NCBI RefSeq assembly: GCF_009695655.1 | Contig: NZ_VUNM01000013.1 | Span: forward strand, 1-55,401 | Reading direction: 5' to 3' | Source: Sharpea porci | Lineage (GTDB): Bacteria; Bacillota_I; Bacilli_A; Erysipelotrichales; Coprobacillaceae | Length of the DNA: 55,401 nt | In this document: in pieces, positions 34,940 through 43,388 of the stretch | Position numbering within the stretch: the first letter of the stretch is position 1 | How the letters are laid out: the number at the start of each line of letters is the position of its first letter | Notes under the pieces: generated by a model | The model's database searches: none | Told to the model about the DNA's origin: nothing | The model's input: the letters and a program-made list of their open reading frames with translations, nothing else | Made by a program: the position numbers and the translations under genes

Positions 34940-35788
34940 TTATCGCTCACGATTGACTTTTCGCCACTGTAATGGAGATAGCCCATAAATATTTTTAAAA
35001 GCACGGGAGAAATGAAGCTGATTTTCATAGCCAACAGCCAAAGAAATATCAGCAATATGCATTTCAGTTCTTTTTAAATACTCACAAGCTTTAATCATCC
35101 GGTAATTGAGTAAAAAGGATTGCGGTGTTTTACCGGTTTCACGCTTAAAAAGCTTGCCGAAGTAGGAACGGTTGAGACCAATGTTATTGGCAATATCTTC
35201 AATGGAGATATCGTACATATAGTTTTGTTCAATAAAGACCATTGTTTCATGCATATAATAATCAACCAGACGATTACCAGAATGTTGTTCAGTGATCTTG
35301 ATTGAACGCATCATATTATCAAGTGCCAGATACAAATGACCAATTAAATCGAAAGGTGTGGAATTCTTACTTGTCGCAATATGTATCATATGTTTGACCA
35401 TTTCTTTATGCGTATCTTCATAGATATAATGATAGATTGGCGAAGAAAGTGTTAAACCGACTGTATCCAATGCTTCTTTGACCCGTAAACCATCAAATTC
35501 AATCCACATATATTCCCAGGGATCATGTGCATCAGCAATATAAGTTGTAATCTGACCAGGAAAAATCATGAAGCCATCACCAGCTTCCAAACGATAGCTT
35601 ACATCAGCCCCTTTATCATTAATAGCACGCAACACTCCTTTGCCTTTAAGAATGTAATGGAAAAGATAATGATTTCTTGTAGCTGGACCTAAGAGATAGG
35701 AAGGCTTGCAGACTTCACCGCCATACTGATAAAGCGTTAAATCAATAAATGTCTGATTGGGGAAAATGGAAAAATGTCTGTCTTGCAT
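34940..35788 (-). CDS. AraC family transcriptional regulator
   Basis: A 282-aa regulator with an N-terminal cupin sensor (about 1-150; NHYLFHYILKGKGVL and EAGDGFMIFPGQITTY) and a C-terminal double helix-turn-helix (about 180-280): ISIEDIANNIGLNRSYFGKLF and ADISLAVGYENQLHFSRAFK, ending with LSPLQWR. Such proteins usually activate sugar-use genes. No target is adjacent; the GH2/AEC pair 3.6 kb away is one possibility. The ribosome site is weak (GAGAT). Confidence 0.93.
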   Translation of the reverse strand: MQDRHFSIFPNQTFIDLTLYQYGGEVCKPSYLLGPATRNHYLFHYILKGKGVLRAINDKGADVSYRLEAGDGFMIFPGQITTYIADAHDPWEYMWIEFDGLRVKEALDTVGLTLSSPIYHYIYEDTHKEMVKHMIHIATSKNSTPFDLIGHLYLALDNMMRSIKITEQHSGNRLVDYYMHETMVFIEQNYMYDISIEDIANNIGLNRSYFGKLFKRETGKTPQSFLLNYRMIKACEYLKRTEMHIADISLAVGYENQLHFSRAFKNIYGLSPLQWRKVNRER

Positions 35789-35948
35789 ATATAATCTCAG
35801 ATAGGATTCTTATTTGATAAAGCTACAGGAAAAGCTATTTCATAATATGTCATAGGAATGAAACATATTAAAATTGAGTATTGCTAAAAGATATCCTCTT
35901 ATTTTCGATGTTTGAGAGAAATGATGAATAGAAAAAAATAATAATATC

Positions 35949-35979
35949 AAAGAGAAGAGTAGTCATGCTCTTCTCTTTT
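35949..35979 (+). terminator. Orphan terminator-like hairpin upstream of the PARG-like gene
   Basis: AAAGAGAAGAG (35949-35959) pairs perfectly with CTCTTCTCTTT (35968-35978). It sits in a divergent region where no plus-strand gene ends. It may terminate a small RNA or be left from a lost gene. The -10 box TATAAT (35984-35989) follows immediately. The remainder of 35789-35948 shows no ORF. Confidence 0.55.
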
Positions 35980-35983
35980 GTCT

Positions 35984-35989
35984 TATAAT
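35984..35989 (+). promoter_or_regulatory. -10 element for the PARG-like gene
   Basis: TTTTGTCTTATAATAGT with TATAAT at 35984-35989, 19 bases before the start codon; AGGGGGGA is the ribosome site. Confidence 0.5.
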
Positions 35990-36008
35990 AGTCACAGGGG
36001 GGATTTAT

Positions 36009-36824
36009 ATGAATTTTGGAAAAATCGCAAAAGAAACATTAAAGATTGTCAATCAGGGCTATTATGAAATAGATCATAAAGCGCATTCACTTAAGCTATC
36101 AAGAGATGAAATCGATGAAGTCATTGTTGTTAAGCCGGAATTAGTTAGAGAACTGTCCGAGGAAGCAAGAGAATATGAAGGGGAAGGTGTTATTGAAGTT
36201 GTTGGAAAGGACAGCTTTGAAGCAGCAAGAAGTCTTAAAGATGATACAATTGTCCTGAATTTCGCTAATGCGCTTAATCCAGGTGGTGGCTTTTTAAAAG
36301 GAGCCAATGCTCAAGAAGAAGCTCTTTGTCGTCATTCAACACTTTTCTTTTCTATTGGCAACAAGAAAGCAAGTGAAATGTATCATTATAATTTTGAGAA
36401 CCTGAATGGCTTTGATTCAGAATATATGTTGGTATCACCAAGAGTAGAAGTCTTTAGAGATGCGCAAGGAGTGCTTGTTGAAGACTCATTTATTACAAGT
36501 GTTATCAGTTATGCAGCACCAAATCTCAATGGCCGAGCAGGCCATATTTCAAAGCGTTATCTTATGCCCATTATGAAAATCAAGATCAGAGACTTATTGA
36601 ATGTCTGCATTCATTTCAACTATCGCAATGTCGTGCTTGGGGCATGGGGATGTGGCGCTTTTGGCCATGATGCAAAAGAAGTTGCTAAAATGTTTTATAG
36701 TATTCTTGTTGAAGAAGAATATCGGAATCATTTTGATCAGGTTGTGTTTGCGATTCCTACATTTTCCTCATCACGCAAGAATTATGAAGCATTCGAGGAA
36801 GTCTTTCATCAAACACAATTATAA
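36009..36824 (+). CDS. Microbial PARG-type macrodomain protein (TIGR02452)
   Basis: A 271-aa protein of the bacterial poly(ADP-ribose) glycohydrolase-like family, which removes ADP-ribose from ADP-ribosylated targets. The signature LNFANALNPGGGFLKGANAQ runs directly into EE, giving the GGG (92-94) and catalytic QEE (102-104) pattern. LVSPRVEVFRD and VLGAWGCGAFGHDAKEVAKM are the later macrodomain blocks. Its substrate in this host is unknown. It has its own promoter; an NADH-pyrophosphatase-like gene follows 217 bases downstream. Confidence 0.9.
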   Translation: MNFGKIAKETLKIVNQGYYEIDHKAHSLKLSRDEIDEVIVVKPELVRELSEEAREYEGEGVIEVVGKDSFEAARSLKDDTIVLNFANALNPGGGFLKGANAQEEALCRHSTLFFSIGNKKASEMYHYNFENLNGFDSEYMLVSPRVEVFRDAQGVLVEDSFITSVISYAAPNLNGRAGHISKRYLMPIMKIKIRDLLNVCIHFNYRNVVLGAWGCGAFGHDAKEVAKMFYSILVEEEYRNHFDQVVFAIPTFSSSRKNYEAFEEVFHQTQL

Positions 36825-36828
36825 TAAA

Positions 36829-36857
36829 AATAAAATGCCAATATTTGGCGCTTTATT
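36829..36857 (+). terminator. Weak terminator-like hairpin
   Basis: GCCAA-tat-TTGGC, extended by AATAAA/TTTATT with a mismatch, just after the PARG-like gene. There is no T-tract. Confidence 0.4.
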
Positions 36858-37035
36858 AAGGTAAAGAAGCAGAATCTTGTTGGCATATGCCTGATCCTAC
36901 TTCTTTCCACGCCTCTATCATAGAAGAATGACACCATAAATGCAGTAACTCAGGATGTTTTTTAAAATTTGCCTTCAAAATTTGCGTGAATGATTTTCTT
37001 TTCTTAGACAATTGGTGTATTCTCTTTTTTGAGGT
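36856..37035 (-). pseudogene. Minus-strand coding remnant, unidentified
   Basis: Read on the minus strand this gap ends a frame with ILKANFKKHPELLHLWCHSS and IEAWKEVGSGICQQDS before a stop at 36856. The composition looks more like protein than chance, yet any upstream extension would run into the NudC-like gene, so only a tail could be left. No family recognised. Confidence 0.25.
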
Positions 37036-37041
37036 GAAACT

Positions 37042-37872
37042 ATGATACAGGATATTGAACCACATCAGCTCATCAATCCTTATGATCATGATTATGAACA
37101 TGATGTAAGAAATGATGATGTTATTTTTATTTTTGACAATAAACGTGTTCTTGTCAAAGAGCATACGGACCATCTTATTTTTCCAGTCAAGAAGGAATTA
37201 AAAGAAAAACATGACTATATCTTTCTTTTCAAGATTGATGATATTCGTTGTTATCTTATTCGTGATAATGAAGAAATAGAAGGCTATGTCTTTAAGGATG
37301 TCTGGTCATTAAGAACGGATGACAAGCATTCAGCAAGTTTCCTTTATGCCCTTGTTACAGCCTATCAGCTTGCCAACTGGTATGACAATAATCAGTATTG
37401 TGGAAGATGTGGCGATAAGATGATTAGGGTGAAAGAAGAACGTGCACTTTCATGTCCATCATGCGGGCATCGTGTCTATCCACGTATTGTTCCTGCTGTC
37501 ATTGTTGGCATTATTGATGGTGATCGTATCTGCATTACTCGATATGCTCAGGGCTATGGACATAATGCTTTGGTTGCAGGATTTGTGGAAATCGGCGAAA
37601 CGATTGAACAGACCGTGGAGAGAGAAGTCATGGAAGAAGTGGGCTTGAAGGTAAAAAATATTCGTTACTATAAATCCCAACCGTGGGGATTTGTCGATGA
37701 CTTATTGCTAGGATTCTATTGTGATGTTGATGGCGACAATACGATTCATATGGACCGTAATGAATTAAAGATTGCTCATTTTGTAAGACGCGAAGATATA
37801 GTCTTACAGCCTGATCATCTTTCACTCACAAATGAAATGATGCAAAGATTTAAAGAAGGCAAGACATGTTAA
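37042..37872 (+). CDS. NADH pyrophosphatase-like Nudix hydrolase (NudC family)
   Basis: A 276-aa enzyme expected to cleave NAD(H) or related dinucleotides to mononucleotides, and possibly to decap NAD-RNA. A four-cysteine zinc ribbon CGRCGDKM...LSCPSCGHRVYPR precedes the Nudix box GFVEIGETIEQTVEREVMEE, which continues VGL; all Nudix residues are present. SQPWGFVDDLLLGFYC matches the NudC SQPWPFPxSLM motif in part, with FVDDL instead of FPxSL, so specificity may differ. GAGGTGAAA precedes the ATG. Confidence 0.9.
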   Translation: MIQDIEPHQLINPYDHDYEHDVRNDDVIFIFDNKRVLVKEHTDHLIFPVKKELKEKHDYIFLFKIDDIRCYLIRDNEEIEGYVFKDVWSLRTDDKHSASFLYALVTAYQLANWYDNNQYCGRCGDKMIRVKEERALSCPSCGHRVYPRIVPAVIVGIIDGDRICITRYAQGYGHNALVAGFVEIGETIEQTVEREVMEEVGLKVKNIRYYKSQPWGFVDDLLLGFYCDVDGDNTIHMDRNELKIAHFVRREDIVLQPDHLSLTNEMMQRFKEGKTC

Positions 37873-37897
37873 AAGGGACTCGTGATGAGCCCCTTTT
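37871..37897. terminator. Bidirectional intrinsic terminator
   Basis: AAAAGGG-a-CTC, loop gtgat, GAG-c-CCCTTTT. It lies between convergent genes and overlaps the NudC-like stop codon. Confidence 0.8.
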
Positions 37898-37899
37898 GC

Positions 37900-39273
37900 T
37901 TACTTCATATCTCTTAAGAATGCTTCATATGCTCTTACTGCTTCATAGACATCAGCCTTTGAACTGATTTCAGCAGGAGAGTGCATACATAATACGGCAA
38001 GACCGGCATCAATAACTTCCATGCCATAGTTAGCCATGATATAGGCGATTGTTCCTCCGCCACCAACATCAACTTTACCAAGTTCAGCTGTCTGGAAAGC
38101 AACATTATTATCATCCATTACTTTGCGAATCTTAGCCATATATTCGGCATTGGCATCATTGCTGCCAGATTTACCTCTTGAGCCTGTAAATTTGTTGAAG
38201 ACAATACCTTTGCCCAAGAAGGCAGAGTTCTTAGCTTCAAATTTATCAGGGAAGAGTGGATCAAAGCCAGCAGAAACATCGCTTGAAAGCATTGTAGAGT
38301 GCGCTAAAGTTCTTCTTACAGAAATATCACTTTCTTTACCCATTAAGTAAAGAATCTCTGCAAGCATGTTCTCAAAGAAATGAGAATGCATACCACTTGC
38401 CCCAACAGAACCAATCTCTTCTTTATCGACTAAAAGTGTACATGAAGTTCTTGTAGGATTTTCAACATTCAACATCGCAAATAATGATGTCCATGCACAA
38501 ATCTTATCATCCTGGCCATAAGCAAGAACCATTGAGCGGTCAAAGCCTAAATCTCTTGCCTTATCAGCAGGAACAACTTCAAGTTCAGCAGATAAGAAAT
38601 CTTCTTCTTCAATACCATACATATCGCTTAAAAGCTTCATTGTATTAGACTTTACACGTTCCTTAACATCTTCACTATTATCAGTGACAGAACCAACCAA
38701 TAAGTCTAAGTTTTCACCTTCAATAACGACATTAGCTGTCTTTTGCATCTGTTCTTGAGCTAAATGTACAAGTAAGTCGGTAATTGTGAAGACTGGATCA
38801 TCTTCCTTTTCACCAACACACACATTGACTACTGTGCCATCTTTTTTCACAATCACACCATGAATAGCGAGTGGAATAGTAACCCACTGATATTTCTTAA
38901 TACCACCATAATAGTGTGTATCAAGATAACTAAAGCCCTGTGCTTCATAAAGTGGATTTTGCTTAATATCTAAACGAGGTGAGTCGATATGTGCACCAAG
39001 GATATTCATCCCATCTTCAATGGGATCAGTACCAATATTAAATAAAGCTATTGTTTTATTATTATAAGTCGTATAGATTTTACTGCCAGGCTTAACGTCC
39101 TTGACATCCTTTAAATTGACATAACCAGCTTCTTGCGCCATCTTTGTAGCGAGGGTCACACATTCTCTTTCAGTCTTACCAACATTTAAACAGTTTTTAT
39201 AACGTTCATTCACTTCGTTCATGTTCGCCAACTGATTTTCATCATATGTTTCCCATAAAAATTTTCTTTCCAT
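37900..39273 (-). CDS. M18 family aminopeptidase
   Basis: A 457-aa zinc aminopeptidase that releases N-terminal residues, classically Asp/Glu. Metal-site segments are LGAHIDSPRLDI, then LLVDKEEIGSVGASGM and DVSAGFDPLFPDK, with the C-terminal GGGGTIAYIM and LCMHSPAEISSKADVYEA. The start is ATG 39273 (MERKFLWETYDENQ) with AAGGAGGA upstream; upstream in-frame codons overlap the divergent GH2 promoter and are rejected. Cytoplasmic. Confidence 0.95.
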   Translation of the reverse strand: MERKFLWETYDENQLANMNEVNERYKNCLNVGKTERECVTLATKMAQEAGYVNLKDVKDVKPGSKIYTTYNNKTIALFNIGTDPIEDGMNILGAHIDSPRLDIKQNPLYEAQGFSYLDTHYYGGIKKYQWVTIPLAIHGVIVKKDGTVVNVCVGEKEDDPVFTITDLLVHLAQEQMQKTANVVIEGENLDLLVGSVTDNSEDVKERVKSNTMKLLSDMYGIEEEDFLSAELEVVPADKARDLGFDRSMVLAYGQDDKICAWTSLFAMLNVENPTRTSCTLLVDKEEIGSVGASGMHSHFFENMLAEILYLMGKESDISVRRTLAHSTMLSSDVSAGFDPLFPDKFEAKNSAFLGKGIVFNKFTGSRGKSGSNDANAEYMAKIRKVMDDNNVAFQTAELGKVDVGGGGTIAYIMANYGMEVIDAGLAVLCMHSPAEISSKADVYEAVRAYEAFLRDMK

Positions 39274-39339
39274 TTCAAATCCTCCTTGCCTATCTATTCT
39301 ATCTTTTTTATACGTTACATTCAAGTAAATGAACCTATA

Positions 39340-39348
39340 TGTTATACT
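39340..39348 (+). promoter_or_regulatory. Extended -10 promoter of the GH2 gene
   Basis: TGTTATACT with TATACT at 39343-39348, 16 bases before the ATG, giving a very short leader. Confidence 0.5.
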
Positions 39349-39364
39349 TGGATGGGTGATAATA

Positions 39365-41086
39365 ATGCAGGACAATACAAACTATCCACGTCCACAGTTA
39401 AGACGTGATCAATATACTACATTGGATGGCTTTTGGGATTATGGTTTTTCCATCAATCCTACAATTGATGACTATGATGGCAAGATTCTCGTTCCGTTTC
39501 CACCAGAAAGTCAAAAATCAGGTGTTGAACGTACTTTGCTTCCGGGTAATTATTTACATTATCGACGTACTTTTCATCTCACAAAACATGTGCATCAACG
39601 CCTTCTTCTTCATTTTGAAGCAGTTGATGAATATTGTGAAGTCTATCTGAATGGACATTTCGTTGGTAAGCATCATGGGGGCTATTTGCCTTTTAGCTTT
39701 GATATGACCGATGTGATTGTTGAAGGTGAGAATGAGATTAAGGTGGTTGTCCAGGACGATACGGATTATGGCAATCATGCCAGGGGCAAGCAGCGCCTTC
39801 ATCATGGCGGGATGTACTATACGCCAGTAAGTGGCATCTGGCAGACTGTATGGTATGAATGGGTTGATGAACAATATGTTACAGATGTCTTCTTCAAGCC
39901 CGACTTGCAAAAACAAGGTGTTCATATAGAAGTCAGTACCATTGGTGATCTAGAAGATGTTGAAGTGATCATTCATAGACCAGATTCCCATGACATAACT
40001 ACATTTACTATTCCTGTCTGCAAGAAGGCATTCATTGCTTTAAAAGATATTCAGCTATGGACACCTGATCAGCCATATCTCTATAATGTTGAACTCATTT
40101 ATGGCAATGATCATGTTGAAAGCTATTTTGGTATGCGTACATTCAGCCGTGTAGAAATTAAAGGTCATCAATATATGGCCTTGAATGGAAAACCAATCTT
40201 CCATTATGGATTGTTGGATCAAGGCTATTATCATGAAACACTGATGACACCACCAAGTGATGAAGCTGTTCTTAATGATTTAAAGCTTGTCAAGTCATTA
40301 GGCTTTAATACGATTCGTAAACATGTCAAGATTGAAAATAGTCGTTTCTATTATCATTGTGACAAACTAGGCATACTTGTCATGCAGGATATGGTCAATG
40401 GGGGAGAGAAATATGATGACCGCTTTGTCACTGTTGAACCCAATCTATTTCCTGTTTTACAATCCAAGCGCGATGACCATAACTATGTTTTGATGAAACG
40501 ACCAGATCCAGATAACCGTGCTGAATATTATCGTGAGGTCAAAGAAACAATTGACCATCTCAGACATTTTGTATCTATTGATACATGGGTAGCCTTCAAT
40601 GAAGGCTGGGGCCAGTTTGATAGCCAGGAAGTGACAGATTATATAAAAAAGCTAGATCCGGAGCGCTTTGTTGATAGTGCCTCAGGATGGTTTGATAGGG
40701 GCGCAGGGGATTTTCTTTCCATCCATAACTACTTCCGTCCCCTTCATCTTAAAAAGAGTCAACAAATCATCATTTTGAGTGAATTTGGTGGAATGAACTA
40801 TCTCATCAAGAATCATTTCTACGGCAAAAAGAATTATGGCTATAAACAAATTTCTAGCCGTAGAGATTTTATGATAGCCTACCGCAAACTGATGATACGT
40901 GATATCATGAAGCATATCCCCGACGGTCTTTCTGGTTGTATCTATACTCAGCTTTCTGATATCGAAGATGAAGTTAATGGCTTAATTACTTATGACAGAC
41001 AAGTTATTAAATGTGATCAGGAGATCATGCGAGGCATTGCTCAAAGAATCTATGCACTCTTTGAGAGGGAGGTTGAACATGAATAA
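39365..41086 (+). CDS. Glycoside hydrolase family 2 protein
   Basis: A 573-aa cytoplasmic exo-glycosidase of the beta-galactosidase/glucuronidase family. The sugar-binding domain (about 1-165) starts YPRPQLRRDQYTTLDGFWDY; the Ig-like domain spans about 170-265; the TIM barrel follows with FNEGWGQFD (acid/base E413) and ILSEFGGMN (nucleophile E473). It is shorter than LacZ and lacks the C-terminal domains. ATG 39365 follows GGGTGAT. The AEC transporter gene overlaps its end by eight bases, so enzyme and transporter are coupled. Substrate unknown. Confidence 0.93.
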   Translation: MQDNTNYPRPQLRRDQYTTLDGFWDYGFSINPTIDDYDGKILVPFPPESQKSGVERTLLPGNYLHYRRTFHLTKHVHQRLLLHFEAVDEYCEVYLNGHFVGKHHGGYLPFSFDMTDVIVEGENEIKVVVQDDTDYGNHARGKQRLHHGGMYYTPVSGIWQTVWYEWVDEQYVTDVFFKPDLQKQGVHIEVSTIGDLEDVEVIIHRPDSHDITTFTIPVCKKAFIALKDIQLWTPDQPYLYNVELIYGNDHVESYFGMRTFSRVEIKGHQYMALNGKPIFHYGLLDQGYYHETLMTPPSDEAVLNDLKLVKSLGFNTIRKHVKIENSRFYYHCDKLGILVMQDMVNGGEKYDDRFVTVEPNLFPVLQSKRDDHNYVLMKRPDPDNRAEYYREVKETIDHLRHFVSIDTWVAFNEGWGQFDSQEVTDYIKKLDPERFVDSASGWFDRGAGDFLSIHNYFRPLHLKKSQQIIILSEFGGMNYLIKNHFYGKKNYGYKQISSRRDFMIAYRKLMIRDIMKHIPDGLSGCIYTQLSDIEDEVNGLITYDRQVIKCDQEIMRGIAQRIYALFEREVEHE

Positions 41087-42026
41087 TCTGATTTTTAGTT
41101 TAAATGCGACTATGCCAGTCTTTCTTTTGATGGTCTTTGGCTATTTTCTTAATAGAATTGGCTGGATGGATGATGAACTGGCTGCTAAGCTCAATACCTT
41201 CGTCTTTCGTATCCCTTTGCCTGTGCTGCTTTTCCATCAGCTAGCGACAACAAACTTCATTAAAGCCTGGGATACCAAATTTGTCCTCTTTTGTTTCTTT
41301 GCGACATTTGCGTCCATTTTAATCGTTACGATTTTATCAAGATTTTTCATTAAGCAGCGTGACCTTCAGGGAGAATTTATTCAGGCAAGCTATCGTTCAT
41401 CTGCTGCACTTCTTGGTATTGCCTATATTAGTAATCTTTATGGACGTGCGACAATGGCACCGTTGATGATTATTGGTGCTGTGCCGCTCTATAATATCAT
41501 GGCTGTTGTTGTTCTTTCGTTAACAGAGCCAGGAGCAGAAAAGCTCAACAAGGCTGTCTTAAAGAAAACCATTCTGGGTATTTTTAAGAACCCGATTATT
41601 ATTGGTATTGTTTTAGGATTCTTTTATTCCATTTTAAATCTTCCGATGAGCAAGATTCCTGATAAATTCCTAAGTGAAGTGGCAGCTCTTTCTACGCCTC
41701 TTGGCTTAATGGCGATGGGAGCAAGTGTTGATATCAAGAAAATTGGTGGTCAGCTTAAGAATGCCATTGTTGCTTCCTTTATTAAGCTTGTTGGTCTTAA
41801 TCTCATCTTCTTACCTATTGCCATCAATCTTGGCTTTAGATATGACAAGCTTGTAGCCATATTGATTATGCTTGGCTCGGCAACAACAGTATCAAGCTAT
41901 GTCATGTGTCGTAATATGCATCATGAAGGTGTTCTTACAAGCAATACCGTCATTCTTACCACAATTCTCTCAGCCTTTACGCTTACTTTCTGGATTTTCT
42001 TGCTGAGAACAATGCATACGATTTAA
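41079..42026 (+). CDS. AEC family transporter
   Basis: A 315-aa integral membrane protein with about ten helices in two inverted repeats, of the auxin efflux carrier/malate permease family. It begins MNNLIFSLNATMPVFLLMVF and has PLPVLLFHQLA, FKNPIIIGIVLGF and LSTPLGLMAMGASV, all typical. ATG 41079 lies in the GH2 end with GGGAGG upstream. It probably exports or imports an organic acid. Confidence 0.92.
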   Translation: MNNLIFSLNATMPVFLLMVFGYFLNRIGWMDDELAAKLNTFVFRIPLPVLLFHQLATTNFIKAWDTKFVLFCFFATFASILIVTILSRFFIKQRDLQGEFIQASYRSSAALLGIAYISNLYGRATMAPLMIIGAVPLYNIMAVVVLSLTEPGAEKLNKAVLKKTILGIFKNPIIIGIVLGFFYSILNLPMSKIPDKFLSEVAALSTPLGLMAMGASVDIKKIGGQLKNAIVASFIKLVGLNLIFLPIAINLGFRYDKLVAILIMLGSATTVSSYVMCRNMHHEGVLTSNTVILTTILSAFTLTFWIFLLRTMHTI

Positions 42027-42029
42027 AAA

Positions 42030-42061
42030 AAAGACTGTTGGCTTATTGGCCAGCAGTCTTT
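42030..42061. terminator. Bidirectional terminator overlapping the C26 peptidase gene
   Basis: AAAGACTGTTGGC (42030-42042) pairs with GCCAGCAGTCTTT (42049-42061) with one wobble, and A/T-runs flank it. The minus-strand stop codon (42043-42045) is in the loop. Confidence 0.88.
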
Positions 42062-42747
42062 GCGTTTGTGATGAATTCTTGGAAGATGAGACGGCTCATT
42101 TCATCATTATGGAAACTATGTTCAGGATGCCATTGAATACCCCAGATGAATGATTTATTAGAAACGGCAATCGCTTCAATAAGTCCATCTTCACTTGTAG
42201 CCATGGCTTCTAAATGTTTCCCAAGTCGCGAAATAGCTTGATGGTGTCTAGAATTCACACCAATAGTCTCTTCATGTAAAAGTTTTTGAAGGGGTATGTC
42301 TTGTTGGAGAGTGACTTGATGACAAGGGACATCATATGGCTTAGCCATATCATGTTGAATATGAGAAGGATGCTGGGACGGCAAATCCTGATAGAGCGTT
42401 CCACCTTCAATAACATTTAAGAGCTGAAGCCCACGACAGATACATAAAGCAGGCAGATCTTGCTCAAGCACTTTCTTCATCAGCTTCATTTCAAAATAGT
42501 CCCTTGCTTCAATATAAGGTCCACACTTCTCGTTGACCTCCTCGCCATAAAGAAGGGGATTGATATCCTGACCACCTGTAAAAAGCACACCATCAAGATG
42601 GGGCAAGATGGCTTCAATATCAACATTATAAGGCAAAATTATGGGAATGCCCCCTGACTTATTAATCGCTTCTGTATATTCAGGTAACATCCAATAGCTA
42701 TGAAGCTTTTCATCATATAAAGCAACAATGCCAATAATTGGTTTCAT
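42043..42747 (-). CDS. Gamma-glutamyl-gamma-aminobutyrate hydrolase family (peptidase C26)
   Basis: A 234-aa class I glutamine amidotransferase-like hydrolase related to PuuD. The nucleophile is C104 in LPALCICRGLQLLN. The His-Glu partners are H207 and E209 in GIQWHPEHS. The start MKPIIGIVALYDE at 42747 follows GGATGTGA. It probably cleaves gamma-glutamyl peptides. The last five codons form one arm of the terminator. Confidence 0.93.
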   Translation of the reverse strand: MKPIIGIVALYDEKLHSYWMLPEYTEAINKSGGIPIILPYNVDIEAILPHLDGVLFTGGQDINPLLYGEEVNEKCGPYIEARDYFEMKLMKKVLEQDLPALCICRGLQLLNVIEGGTLYQDLPSQHPSHIQHDMAKPYDVPCHQVTLQQDIPLQKLLHEETIGVNSRHHQAISRLGKHLEAMATSEDGLIEAIAVSNKSFIWGIQWHPEHSFHNDEMSRLIFQEFITNAKTAGQ

Positions 42748-42801
42748 ATTTTCACATCCTTTTTTGTCCATACATTATATCTTGATAGATATGGAGTCAA
42801 G

Positions 42802-42832
42802 AAAAAAGATAGCCACAGCGACTATCTTTTAA
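42802..42832 (-). terminator. Intrinsic terminator of the ECF S component gene
   Basis: On the minus strand AAAAGATAG, a nine-base loop and CTATCTTTTTT. The TAG stop lies in the first arm. Confidence 0.85.
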
Positions 42833-43334
42833 ACAACTGTTTCACTTTTCCAGCATTAAGTGCTCCATAAATCATATAGAATGCAACCATATTCACAATC
42901 CCTTCAACAATCAGGCCAGGAGCCTGCGTAAGGCCAGTAGGCAGGGAATGATAAATGGTTGCACCAACAAGAGTATAACCAATTATACCTTCGAGTGTTC
43001 CTGTGAGTGAGGCGAGTAGAAGATAGGGTGAACGAAGTGAAGTTACCTCCATCTTCCCAATTTTACCAACAAGATAGCCCATCAGCCCTTTTAAGAAGAA
43101 TGTTGGAATAGCCCACATACTCCAGCCTCCAAGCAAATCTGCCAAAGCAGAACCAACACCACCAATAATGAAGCCAGCTTTTTCATCCAAGAACATCGCA
43201 AACAAGAAAACAAAGCAGTTTCCCAGATTCGCATAACCTAGCGGAATAGGAATTTGAATAAACATTGTTGAAATAAAGACGATGGCAATACCTAATCCAT
43301 ATATGGCAATATGATAAGTCTGATTATGTTTCAT
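42822..43334 (-). CDS. ECF transporter substrate-binding (S) component
   Basis: A 170-aa membrane protein with about five or six helices. The pattern YANLGNCFVFLFAMFLDEKA followed by GFIIGGVGSALADLLGG is typical of ECF S components (DUF1393/ECF-ribofla_trS group). It binds a vitamin or cofactor precursor and uses a shared EcfAAT energy module, which is not in this window. The ribosome site lies in a perfect palindrome AGGAGGCCTCCT. Substrate unknown. Confidence 0.9.
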   Translation of the reverse strand: MKHNQTYHIAIYGLGIAIVFISTMFIQIPIPLGYANLGNCFVFLFAMFLDEKAGFIIGGVGSALADLLGGWSMWAIPTFFLKGLMGYLVGKIGKMEVTSLRSPYLLLASLTGTLEGIIGYTLVGATIYHSLPTGLTQAPGLIVEGIVNMVAFYMIYGALNAGKVKQLFKR

Positions 43335-43335
43335 G

Positions 43336-43347
43336 AGGAGGCCTCCT
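43336..43347. promoter_or_regulatory. Palindromic ribosome-binding site
   Basis: AGGAGGCCTCCT immediately precedes the start codon of the ECF gene (minus strand). The Shine-Dalgarno AGGAGG is joined to its own complement, so two mRNAs or the leader itself could pair there. Confidence 0.5.
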
Positions 43348-43388
43348 ATGCAAATTATAGAAAAATCCTCTTTATTGTAAAGATAAAT

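Noticed and set aside
40992-41078. Longer N-terminus for the AEC transporter
   Set aside because: The extra 29 residues are hydrophilic, lie inside the GH2 gene and lack a ribosome site; ATG 41079 has GGGAGG and gives the family N-terminus.
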